A stretch of 60,186 nt of DNA from Pseudomonadota bacterium (GTDB lineage Bacteria > Pseudomonadota > Gammaproteobacteria > Steroidobacterales > Steroidobacteraceae), in assembly GCA_023457495.1 (NCBI GenBank), contig JAEWLQ010000044.1, forward strand, positions 1 to 60,186, written 5' to 3'. Below, one piece after another: positions 8,224 through 15,770 of this stretch. The notes under the pieces were generated by a model. It did no database searches. It had not been told where the DNA came from and saw only the letters and a program-made list of their open reading frames with translations. The first letter of the stretch is position 1; each line of letters begins with the position of its first letter. The translations under genes were made by a program, and so were the position numbers.

Positions 8224-8748
8224 ATGCTGTTCGATCGGAAGATGATTTACGAAGGCCGCGTGATTCGCGTGAGCGTCGACACCGTCGACCTGCCGAACGG
8301 CGTACGACTGCCGCTCGAGATCGTGCGTCATCCGGGCGGAGCCGCGGTGGTCGCGATCGACGCGCAGGAACGCGTCTGCCTGCTGCGCCAGTACCGTCAC
8401 GCGGCGGGCGGCTACATATACGAGTTGCCAGCCGGCAAGCTCGAGCCCGACGAACCGCCCGAGGTCACCGCGCGCCGCGAGCTCGTCGAGGAAGCCGCGG
8501 TGAGCGCGAGCCGGTTCGAATCTCTGGGCCGTTATTTCAGCTCGCCGGGCGTGTTCACCGAGGTCATTCACCTGTACCTGGCGACCGACCTGAGCCCCGC
8601 CGCCGGCGCGCCGGAATCGGGCGAAGTTTTCGAGATCGAATGGTGGCCGCTGGCCGAGGCGGTGGAGCGCGCCCTGAGCGGCGAGCTCGACGACGCGAAA
8701 ACCGTCATCGGAATCCTGCGAGCCGCATCGCGCAAAAGAATTGCGTGA
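8224..8748 (+). CDS. Nudix hydrolase (ADP-ribose pyrophosphatase-like)
   Basis: This 174-residue protein has a Nudix box at residues 71-93, GKLEPDEPPEVTARRELVEE followed by AAV. It keeps the RELVEE metal-binding core; the glycine that usually precedes the last box residue is alanine. The preamble (LEIVRHPGGAAVVAI and RQYRHAAGGYIYELPAGKLE) is typical of the ADP-ribose/NDP-sugar pyrophosphatase branch, which splits ADP-ribose to AMP and ribose 5-phosphate. ATG 8224 is chosen over the frame start at 8095 because homology begins there. The upstream space is shared with the divergent helicase gene. Substrate preference cannot be fixed from sequence. An ADP-ribosylglycohydrolase domain elsewhere in the window would release ADP-ribose, but the genes are not linked. 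Confidence 0.9.
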   Translation: MLFDRKMIYEGRVIRVSVDTVDLPNGVRLPLEIVRHPGGAAVVAIDAQERVCLLRQYRHAAGGYIYELPAGKLEPDEPPEVTARRELVEEAAVSASRFESLGRYFSSPGVFTEVIHLYLATDLSPAAGAPESGEVFEIEWWPLAEAVERALSGELDDAKTVIGILRAASRKRIA

Positions 8749-8832
8749 ACCGGCTCACAGGCCCGGATTTTGGCCATCCGGAATGTTCGCTATGTCAAAA
8801 CACGGTTTTTTCGCCTCGTTCATACTGCAGTC

Positions 8833-9198
8833 GTGAAAGACGATAACTCCAACGAAAAACGCCCGCCCGCGACGAACCGGCGGCGTGCATCACAGATCGT
8901 TCACGACGATCGTGGCAATGCGCGCGTCGAGTGGATCGATGCGGGATACGCCGGGGAATTGCTCGAACGCGAACCGCTCAGCATCCAGTCCACGCCCGCG
9001 CGTGGTGACAGCGCCAAGCTGACCATCGAACGCACGCGCGCCAATGGTTTCGACCCTTATGCGCGCGCGGGTGCAGCCCATTTGCCGGAACCCAAGAAGG
9101 CTCCGGCGAAGCGCGATCTGCGCAAGTTGGGTGAATGGATCAAGTTGAAGCGGGAGCTGGAAGCGCGTCGTCAGCAGGACGACAGCGACGTCGAGTAG
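8833..9198 (+). CDS. Small hypothetical protein
   Basis: I do not recognise this protein of about 121 residues. It is charged throughout, with no signal peptide or membrane segment. The N-terminal part is basic (KRPPATNRRRASQIVHDD), and the C-terminus is a lysine/arginine-rich helix ending in an acidic tail (KLGEWIKLKRELEARRQQ, then DDSDVE). The GTG at 8833 is taken as start. A TTG at 8770 would extend it by 21 residues; neither has a clear ribosome-binding site. It lies 84 bases after the Nudix gene and converges on the unknown gene at 9221 with only 22 bases between stops. Codon use looks like real coding sequence of this genome. Confidence 0.6.
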   Translation: MKDDNSNEKRPPATNRRRASQIVHDDRGNARVEWIDAGYAGELLEREPLSIQSTPARGDSAKLTIERTRANGFDPYARAGAAHLPEPKKAPAKRDLRKLGEWIKLKRELEARRQQDDSDVE

Positions 9199-9220
9199 GC
9201 GCTGAGGCGGCGCGGGCGCT

Positions 9221-9874
9221 TCACGCGAAGCGTTCGATGTGCGCCAGTTTCCGCGCGTTCCCGAGGCGATAGAACCGCCGCAATTCCGCGAGCAGCGAGT
9301 TGCTGGCGCCATTGCGCGAGCGCTCGAGCCGCGAAGCCACCTGCCGACAGAAGCGCGCCGCGTACGCGGACGCCGTGCGATACAGACCGGCCCGGCCGCC
9401 GGCCGCCTGCGGATCGACGCGCGTGCGATCGAACAGCACCCGATGCAGCTCGCGCGGGAATCGCCCGCATTGCTTGCGCAGCAGCCACGCCCCCACGATG
9501 AATTTGTCGATCTCGGCCTGCAGCTCGAGCTCGAGCAGCGTCACCGGTTTGTCGTGGCCCGCATTCCACGCCACGTACACGAAGTGGCTCACGCCTTCGG
9601 CCGCGGTCAGGTAGTCGGCGAGGTTCTCGTGCGTGAGCGCCGCGAACGGATCGCGGTGCTCGAGTCTCTCGAGCACCGCGGCATCGATGTACAACGCGAG
9701 CGAGATCGTGTCGCCTTCTTCGGCGACGAGCAGCTGTTCGTCCGTCACGCGGTCGCTCATGGAGGCCAGCCGCGCACGATCGGTGAGCAGGTATTCCGCG
9801 ACATCGGGCGTCGCCGGCAGATCGTAGATGTCGGCGAGCGTGTCCTGGAGAGCCGCGAGCGTACCGGAGCTCAT
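9221..9874 (-). CDS. Conserved-looking hypothetical protein, second of a coupled pair
   Basis: I do not recognise this 217-residue protein. It lacks signal peptide and membrane segments and looks largely alpha-helical, with an acidic N-terminal half (LADIYDLPATPDVAEYLL, SLALYIDAAVLERLEHRD) and a basic C-terminal quarter. A central stretch, LTAAEGVSHFVYVAWNAG followed by LLELELQAEIDKFIVGAWLL, is dense in aromatic and acidic residues and looks like the conserved core. Its start lies 12 bases after the stop of the gene at 9887, with AGGG upstream, so the two are very probably translated from one transcript and may act together. It converges on the small gene ending at 9198. Confidence 0.72.
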   Translation of the reverse strand: MSSGTLAALQDTLADIYDLPATPDVAEYLLTDRARLASMSDRVTDEQLLVAEEGDTISLALYIDAAVLERLEHRDPFAALTHENLADYLTAAEGVSHFVYVAWNAGHDKPVTLLELELQAEIDKFIVGAWLLRKQCGRFPRELHRVLFDRTRVDPQAAGGRAGLYRTASAYAARFCRQVASRLERSRNGASNSLLAELRRFYRLGNARKLAHIERFA

Positions 9875-9886
9875 CCGCGCCCTGCT

Positions 9887-10504
9887 CTAATGCGCGAGCA
9901 CGCCGCGCACCGCCGGCACGGGCTCGAGTCCCAGTTTGCGCAGCAGATGGCGCGAGCGCTCGCTGCCAGTCTTCATCCACAACTCGTAGAGCCGCAGCCG
10001 GTCCTGGGCCGAATGCTGGTATGAGCTCTCGCTGATTTCGTTGAGCGCGTCGACCATCGGGACGAATTTCTCGGCGAGCTCCGCGAACACCTGGCGCATC
10101 GTGCGGCCGCGTGTCGCGGGACAGGTCTGCGCCAACGTACCGTAGGCGCGGCCACCCATCGCGATGTGATAGTCGATGTCAACGAGCTTGCGCGCGAAGC
10201 CCGCGGCGAAGAATCCCGACAGGAACAGCGAGACGTCCCCGAGTCGTTGCAGGCCGCGCAGGCGCGCTTCCTGGGTCGGCGCATCGAGCGCCTCGCTCAA
10301 CATCATCGCGAGCGGTTTCAGCCGCGTGCGCTCGGGATGTCCCGGCGTGCGCTCATAAAGCGCATCCGCATCGGCGAACAGCGTGAGCATGTTCACCACG
10401 TAGTGTTCGGTTTCGCCTTCGACCGCAACGTGCTGGTTGGACAGCGCGTCGTGCAACGCGTCGCGGAAGAACTCCTTCAGATTCGCAACCATCTGGATGG
10501 TCAT
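9887..10504 (-). CDS. Conserved-looking hypothetical protein, first of a coupled pair
   Basis: This 205-residue soluble protein has no family I can name. It looks alpha-helical throughout: an N-terminal helix (MVANLKEFFRDALHDAL), a VEGETEHYVVNMLTLFAD segment, a long helical centre with GDVSLFLSGFFAAGFARKL and a DYHIAMGGRAYGTLAQ turn, and a basic end. The start is decided by GGAGG placed five bases before ATG 10504, one of the best Shine-Dalgarno sequences in the window; upstream in-frame ATGs lack this. It leads a two-gene unit with the gene at 9221. A helical, buried-core protein with His/Glu/Tyr-containing helices could bind metal or a cofactor, but this is speculation. Confidence 0.75.
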   Translation of the reverse strand: MTIQMVANLKEFFRDALHDALSNQHVAVEGETEHYVVNMLTLFADADALYERTPGHPERTRLKPLAMMLSEALDAPTQEARLRGLQRLGDVSLFLSGFFAAGFARKLVDIDYHIAMGGRAYGTLAQTCPATRGRTMRQVFAELAEKFVPMVDALNEISESSYQHSAQDRLRLYELWMKTGSERSRHLLRKLGLEPVPAVRGVLAH

Positions 10505-11040
10505 CAGCACCTCCATCGTCCTGCGCATCCGGACGGTGACAGTTGAGCGCGATGAGCGCGCAGGTTCCGTGACGCAGGAGTCGTTATTGTCGACTCGTCG
10601 TGGACTCTCTGCTGGCAGCCAACCGCGCACTCTGCTAACCGCTGACGAGCGGCGTGGCCCCGTTCACACTGTCGCGGCAAATGACGTCACCAGCCTCGAG
10701 AGGTCGATGACGCTGGCATCCGCCGCGGGCAAACCGGCGGGCCACTCCGCACGGGTTCGATTCATCCCATACAGTTTGCATGCCAACTTCCCGTTGACCT
10801 TCGACAGCGGCGCGGGGTTCAGCGCAAACGAACAGGATTTCAGCGGGTTTGCGCTTCAAAGCCTCCGACAGCCGCGGACCGGCGCGCGGCTCCGGTCTGG
10901 CGCAGCCGAGTGCAGCCGCGCTCGGATTGACTTCAAAATGGTGCGCGATCCGGAATCATCGGGTACCGCGCCTCCGTCCATTCGTAGAGAATGCGCGCGC
11001 ACCGAAAGCGGTTTCGGGACGGACTTCCGAGGAGAACGGG
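10505..11040. other. 536-base intergenic region without a convincing gene
   Basis: This space separates the divergent unknown pair (minus) from the S9 peptidase (plus). Open frames cross it on both strands but have no ribosome-binding sites and no recognisable product. Small features include TGACGTCA (a perfect 8-bp palindrome) near 10683 and a GCGCG-rich hairpin near 10548. No promoter boxes were placed with confidence. The length suggests regulated divergent promoters. Confidence 0.4.
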
Positions 11041-13098
11041 ATGAGATCAATCATGTTGCACACCGTGCTGGTGCTCGCGGGCGGACTCGGCATGCAGGCC
11101 GCCGCGCAGGAAGCCTCGCGCGCATTCACGCCGACCGACCTGAACATGCTGGCGCGGGTCAGTGATCCGCAGGTCTCCCCGGACGGACGACGCGTCGTCT
11201 ACGTGCAACGCGAGACCGACCAGGAAGCGAATCGCGGCCGCACCGACCTGTGGCTGATCGACCCCAGCGACGCGAAGGCGAAGCCGCGCCGCCTCACCCA
11301 GCACTCCGCGACCGACACTCATCCGCGCTGGTCCGCCGATGGCACGGCCATCTATTTCCTGTCGTCGCGCGCCGGCTCCATGCAGTTGTGGCGGCTGCCG
11401 CTCGCCGGTGGCGAAGCCATGCAGATCACCGACTATCCACTCGACATCGGCTCCTTCGCCGTTTCGCCGGATGGCAAGCGCCTCGCGATTTCCATGGACG
11501 TGTTCCCGGATTGCGTGCAGCTCGCCTGCACGCGCCAGCGGCTCGATGCGGGCGGCGCCAACCGTCCTTCGGCGCGCGCGTACGACTCGCTATTCGTGCG
11601 GCACTGGGACACGTGGAAGAACGGCACGCGCTCCAATCTTTTCGTCGCGAAACTCGAGCCGGATGGTCGCGCCGGCCACCCGATCAACGTCAGCCGTACA
11701 CTCGAAGCCGACGTGCCTTCCAAGCCCAGTGGCGGCGCCGAGGAATACACGTTCAGCCCCGACGGCACGCGACTGGTGTTCGCCGCGCGGGTCGCGGGCC
11801 GCGAAGAGCCCTGGTCCACCAATTTCGATCTGTTCGAGACGCCGGTCGACGGCGCGAAAGCGCCGCGCAACCTCACCGCCGACAATCCCGCCTGGGATAC
11901 GCAGCCGAAATTCCTGCGCAACGGCGCGCTCGCGTGGATCGCGATGAGCAAGCCGGGGTTCGAGGCCGATCGCTTCCGCATTCGCATCTCGCATGAAGGC
12001 AAGACTCGCGACCTCGCGCCGGGCTGGGACCGCTCGGTGCAGCATCTCGACGTCGCGCGCGACGGCCGCACACTGCTCGCCACCGCGAGCGATCTCGGAC
12101 AGACGCGGCTCTTCTCGATCGACTCTTCGACCGGCCGCGTGACGCCGCTTTCGGGCGACGGCACGATCGCCGAATTCGCGCCCGCCCCGAAGGGCAACGT
12201 CGTGATCTGGCACGACCTCGCGACGCCGCCCGACCTGTACCTGCTCGAAGCCGGCCGCACGACACCGCGTCGCATCACCGACAGCAACGCGACGCTGCTC
12301 GCCGCACGCTCGCTGTCGCCATTCGAGCAATTCAGTTTCAAGGGCTGGAACGACGAAACGGTGTACGGCTACGTCGTGAAGCCCTTCGGCTTCGCCCCGG
12401 ATCGCAAATTCCCGATCGCGTTCGTCGTGCATGGCGGTCCGCAGGTGAGCTTCCAGAACCTGTGGAACTGGCGCTGGAACGCGCAGGCCTTCGCGGCGCG
12501 CGGCTTCGCCGTCATCGCGATCGACTTCCACGGCTCGCCGGGTTACGGCCAGGCGTTCACGGATTCGATCAGCGAGCACTGGGGTGACAGGCCCTTCGAG
12601 GATCTGCAGAAAGGCCTCGCCGCAGCGCTCACGAAGTATCCGTGGATGGACGGCAAGCGCGCCTGCTCGCTCGGCGCCTCGTACGGTGGCTACATGCAGA
12701 ACTGGATCGCCGGCAAATGGCCGGACGGCTTCCGCTGCATCATCAATCACGCGGGCATCTTCGACACCCGCATGATGTATTACACGACCGAGGAGCTGTG
12801 GTTCACGGAGTGGGAGAACGGCGGGCCCTACTTCAAGACGCCCGAGATCCACGAGCGTTTCAACCCGGCCAACCACGTCACGGAGTGGCGCACGCCGATG
12901 CTGGTGATACACGGCCAGCTGGATTTCCGCGTGCCCTATTCACAAGGACTCGCGACCTTCACGGCGCTGCAGAGGCGCGGCATCGAAAGCCGCTTCGTCG
13001 TGTTCCCGGATGAGAATCACTGGATCCTGAAGCCGGCCAACAACATCTACTGGTATGGCGAGGTGCTCGACTGGATGGAGTCGCACACGCGCGAGTAG
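11041..13098 (+). CDS. Secreted S9-family serine peptidase
   Basis: This prolyl-oligopeptidase-family enzyme has a cleavable signal peptide (MRSIMLHTVLVLAGGLGMQ then AAAQ) and so works in the periplasm or outside. Residues 30-400 form a WD40-like beta-propeller with repeats such as QVSPDGRRVVYV and FSPDGTRLVF. The C-terminal alpha/beta hydrolase domain carries GASYGGYMQNW with Ser547, GQLDFRVP with Asp628 and DENHWI with His660, a complete catalytic triad. At 685 residues it fits the S9C acylaminoacyl-peptidase/dipeptidyl-peptidase branch that trims peptides from the N-terminus; the exact specificity is unknown. ATG 11041 is preceded by GAGGAGAACGGG, which decides the start against the longer frame. 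It stands alone and converges on the lipoprotein gene at 13109. Confidence 0.93.
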   Translation: MRSIMLHTVLVLAGGLGMQAAAQEASRAFTPTDLNMLARVSDPQVSPDGRRVVYVQRETDQEANRGRTDLWLIDPSDAKAKPRRLTQHSATDTHPRWSADGTAIYFLSSRAGSMQLWRLPLAGGEAMQITDYPLDIGSFAVSPDGKRLAISMDVFPDCVQLACTRQRLDAGGANRPSARAYDSLFVRHWDTWKNGTRSNLFVAKLEPDGRAGHPINVSRTLEADVPSKPSGGAEEYTFSPDGTRLVFAARVAGREEPWSTNFDLFETPVDGAKAPRNLTADNPAWDTQPKFLRNGALAWIAMSKPGFEADRFRIRISHEGKTRDLAPGWDRSVQHLDVARDGRTLLATASDLGQTRLFSIDSSTGRVTPLSGDGTIAEFAPAPKGNVVIWHDLATPPDLYLLEAGRTTPRRITDSNATLLAARSLSPFEQFSFKGWNDETVYGYVVKPFGFAPDRKFPIAFVVHGGPQVSFQNLWNWRWNAQAFAARGFAVIAIDFHGSPGYGQAFTDSISEHWGDRPFEDLQKGLAAALTKYPWMDGKRACSLGASYGGYMQNWIAGKWPDGFRCIINHAGIFDTRMMYYTTEELWFTEWENGGPYFKTPEIHERFNPANHVTEWRTPMLVIHGQLDFRVPYSQGLATFTALQRRGIESRFVVFPDENHWILKPANNIYWYGEVLDWMESHTRE

Positions 13099-13108
13099 CG
13101 CGCGCGGA

Positions 13109-13597
13109 TCAGTGGTCGGGCTGGTACTGGACGCGCTGGTAGGTAGTCGGCGCGCCGCCGCCGCACGCGTAGGTCACCGAGTTCATGTCCTCGGCGAGCT
13201 TGATGTCGCAGGTTCCGGAGGGACGCACGTCCCGGGGAAGCAACGCGGAGAAGAGCTCGGGATTTTCGCGCAGGTTGCGCCACTGGTTCTGCTGCATGAA
13301 CACGTAGGCGAGCTGCACGATGCCATTCTTGCCCACCTCGAGCGACACGATCCGGCCCGAGGTGCCCGCGGCCGTCGTGCGTTCGACGTAAATCGTATCC
13401 ATGCCGATCATGCGCGAGTAGACAGGCACGATCACGAGTTCCTCGCCGGCATCGTTGCGGAACTCGCCCGCCGAGGTCTGCATGAACTTCTGGATCTCGC
13501 GCTTGGTGAGCTCCTGCTGATTCACGCAGGCCGCGAGCAGAAGTGCCGCCAGCGCCGCCAGGCAGGTCTTCGTCCGGCAGTGTTTCGTCCATGGCAT
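13109..13597 (-). CDS. Lipoprotein of unknown function
   Basis: This 162-residue protein has a type II signal peptide: a basic start MPWTKHCRTK, a hydrophobic run, and lipobox LAAC. The acylated cysteine would anchor it to a membrane facing the periplasm. The mature part (FMQTSAGEFRNDAGEELVIV, then QNQWRNLRENPELFSALLP) faintly recalls CpeT/CpcT-like folds, but I would not assign that family. Two later cysteines (in SGTCDIKL and TYACGGG) could form a disulfide. GAGGTGG upstream fixes ATG 13597. It is the last gene of the minus-strand run, 22 bases after the ATP-grasp gene, and so may be the partner or target of the ligase/peptidase pair. Confidence 0.78.
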   Translation of the reverse strand: MPWTKHCRTKTCLAALAALLLAACVNQQELTKREIQKFMQTSAGEFRNDAGEELVIVPVYSRMIGMDTIYVERTTAAGTSGRIVSLEVGKNGIVQLAYVFMQQNQWRNLRENPELFSALLPRDVRPSGTCDIKLAEDMNSVTYACGGGAPTTYQRVQYQPDH

Positions 13598-13619
13598 GCG
13601 TTCCACCTCGCGCGAGAGC

Positions 13620-14654
13620 TCAACCATAGTAGGCGCGCCACTCTGCCTGATAACCGCCGCCGAGCGTGAGGAGTTTTTCGAGAAGTTCGGGATAGCTCAC
13701 ACCCGCCGCTTTCGCCGACTGCGCGAAATCTTCTTCCGCGGCGAGGTTCGGATTCGGGTTCGCTTCGATCACGTAGATCTGGCCTTCCGCGTTCATGCGG
13801 TAATCGATGCGCGCGCAGCCCGACAATCCGAGGCTGCGGTAGACACGCCGCGAGAGTTTGTCGAGGCGCGCCACGATGGCGGGAGTGAGCTCCTTCGCCT
13901 CGTAGGTGTCGATGCCGTGTTTCTTCTGATACTTCTTGTCCCACTTCACGCGGCGCGTCGCGATGCCGGCGCCGGACTCGGCCATCGAGCCGAATTTCAT
14001 CTCCCACACCGGCAGGCGCGTGAGACGGTCGTTGCCCATCACGCCGACGTACAGCTCGCGGCCCTCGATGTATTCCTCGACCAGCGCGTCGGTCTGCACC
14101 GTCTCGTGCACGAACTCGATGCGCTGCTTGAGCTGCGCCTTGTCGGTGACGATCGAGGCCTGCGAGATGCCGAGCGAGGCGTCCTCGGTGGTCGACTTCA
14201 CGAACAGCGGATACTTGATCTTGCGCGGCAGCCTGAGCTTGATGCCGCGGCGGAACACCGCGAATTGCGGCGACGGAATGCGGTGGTAGGACAGCAGTTG
14301 TTTGGACAGCGGCTTGTCGCGCGCCAGCAGCAGGCCGCGCGGATTGCAGCCCGTGTACGGCTGGCGCAGCAGCTCGAGGAACGCGACCACGTGCTGGTCA
14401 TACGTGACGATGCCGTCGAACTCTTCGAGCAGGTTGAAGACGATCTCCGGCTTCCATTCGCCGATGACGCTGCGCAGCTCCTCGACGCTGTCGGAGATGC
14501 CGAGGCAACGCACCTCGTGGCCCGATTTCTTCAACGTCGAGACGACGTCGAATTCGGTGCGCCATTCCTCGATGTCTTTTGCGCTGTGTCCTTCGAGACT
14601 ATCGGGCGGGACCAGCGTGGAGTGCATGACGACCAGCGTGCGCAGTCGTTTCAT
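13620..14654 (-). CDS. ATP-grasp ligase (D-Ala-D-Ala ligase-like)
   Basis: This 344-residue cytoplasmic protein has the ATP-grasp fold, which activates a carboxylate as acyl phosphate and couples it to an amine or thiol. Visible parts are an N-terminal domain with HVVAFLELLRQPYTGCNP, the ATP-binding lid (KYPLFVKSTTEDASLGIS), the LVEEYIEGREL segment, and the metal site ARIDYRM with Asp284, then VIEANPNPNL with Glu297 and Asn299. It resembles D-alanine-D-alanine ligases but is probably not Ddl: a housekeeping Ddl would sit in the dcw cluster. The likely role is an amidoligase acting on a peptide or small molecule. ATG 14654 is used; ATG 14663 is possible. It lies 13 bases after the metallopeptidase and before the lipoprotein. 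Confidence 0.88.
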   Translation of the reverse strand: MKRLRTLVVMHSTLVPPDSLEGHSAKDIEEWRTEFDVVSTLKKSGHEVRCLGISDSVEELRSVIGEWKPEIVFNLLEEFDGIVTYDQHVVAFLELLRQPYTGCNPRGLLLARDKPLSKQLLSYHRIPSPQFAVFRRGIKLRLPRKIKYPLFVKSTTEDASLGISQASIVTDKAQLKQRIEFVHETVQTDALVEEYIEGRELYVGVMGNDRLTRLPVWEMKFGSMAESGAGIATRRVKWDKKYQKKHGIDTYEAKELTPAIVARLDKLSRRVYRSLGLSGCARIDYRMNAEGQIYVIEANPNPNLAAEEDFAQSAKAAGVSYPELLEKLLTLGGGYQAEWRAYYG

Positions 14655-14667
14655 GGCGCCCATTGTG

Positions 14668-15714
14668 TCATAGGGACAACCGCGGACTTTCACCCTGCGC
14701 GTACAGGCGCGTGAGGTACACGAGCATCCAGCGGGTGTGCTTGAGCGCGTCGCGCCGGCTGCCGCGCACCCACAGGCGCAGCTTCTCGGCGCGCTCGAGG
14801 ATCATGCGCAGGATCTGCTCGACGCTGTAGCGTTCGGCGTCGAGCTCGCGCATGGCCGAGCTCACGAGCGCGGTCGAATGCGCGCGCAGGAAGGTGCTCG
14901 CGCGGCGCGCATGCGCGTCCGGCTTTTCGCTCGCGAACATGCGCTCGAGCAGGTGATCCGTGACGGTGCGGCGATAGATGCTGTAGCGCTTGAGCTTGCG
15001 CCGGTAGTGATCGGCGAGCGTGCGCTTGTTGTCGCTCAACGGCTCGACAACATCGCGGTTGCGCACCGGTGCGCGCGAGTTGCGCACGTCCGAAAGCAGA
15101 TCGTCGACGAATTCGAGCTTGTGGAACGCGGGCCACTGCGCGTACGTGCGGCGCCACGAGGAGTTGGGCTTGAGCCACACGGCGAAGGTCTCCGCGAAGT
15201 CCTCGCAGGGATGAGACTGCGCGTACCACTCGCCGAGATGCTGCACGTAGCGACGGCTGCCGGGCCGCGCGCGATAGGTGTCCGGATAAGGCAGCGATGC
15301 CGGGCCGAAAACCTCTCGCCAGCTCTTGCGACGTCGCAACCGGTACGCGGTGTCGATGGCGTGACCCGCTTCGTGACGCAGGATGCGCATCGCGCTTTCG
15401 GAGCTGCCGCCCTCGACGGTGCGCATCATGCGACGCTCGAGCCGCTCGAGCCGCGGGTGCGCCAGATAGAACGGCACGGCGATCCCCGGCACGCCATCCG
15501 GCGAGAACCACTCCTCCGACAGCCACACGTGCGGCCGGAACGAGATCTGCCGCTTGTCGAGCTCGCGATACAGCCGCCGCACGCGGCGCGCGAGCGGCGT
15601 GCGTTCGATCTTCAGCTTCAGATCGCAGAAGCGCATGCCGAGCAATTGCTCGTCGGTCATGCGAGTCCAGGAGCGCGCAGCCCGCCGGACGCGGGGGGTA
15701 CGCGTTGACGACAT
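14668..15714 (-). CDS. Putative zinc metallopeptidase (HEXXH type)
   Basis: This 348-residue protein has zincin motif HEAGH at residues 114-118, preceded by MRILR and followed by AIDTAY. The segment GEWYAQSHPCEDFAETFAVWL (around 161-181) contributes Glu171, Asp172 or Glu175 as a likely third zinc ligand. I recognise this layout as a family usually annotated only as putative zinc-binding metallopeptidase. There is no signal peptide, so it probably acts in the cytoplasm. The C-terminal third is basic and helical. The start at 15714 gives the longest protein; ATG 15660 is an alternative. The ATP-grasp gene follows within 13 bases, and pairing of a ligase with a peptidase suggests making and breaking of the same bond. 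Its substrate is unknown. Confidence 0.85.
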   Translation of the reverse strand: MSSTRTPRVRRAARSWTRMTDEQLLGMRFCDLKLKIERTPLARRVRRLYRELDKRQISFRPHVWLSEEWFSPDGVPGIAVPFYLAHPRLERLERRMMRTVEGGSSESAMRILRHEAGHAIDTAYRLRRRKSWREVFGPASLPYPDTYRARPGSRRYVQHLGEWYAQSHPCEDFAETFAVWLKPNSSWRRTYAQWPAFHKLEFVDDLLSDVRNSRAPVRNRDVVEPLSDNKRTLADHYRRKLKRYSIYRRTVTDHLLERMFASEKPDAHARRASTFLRAHSTALVSSAMRELDAERYSVEQILRMILERAEKLRLWVRGSRRDALKHTRWMLVYLTRLYAQGESPRLSL

Positions 15715-15770
15715 GCCGCAACTTTAAGCGAGTCGCGTGCCCCGCGGAACGGGTGCCGGGGCCGCCGGGC

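Noticed and set aside
10437..11165. Plus-strand frame of 242 codons in the 10.5 kb gap
   Set aside because: It overlaps the divergent unknown gene and the S9 peptidase start, with no ribosome-binding site or domain.
13620..14654. Naming the ATP-grasp gene ddl
   Set aside because: The fold resembles D-Ala-D-Ala ligase, but the context is a peptidase and lipoprotein instead of the cell-division cluster, so the housekeeping role is unlikely.
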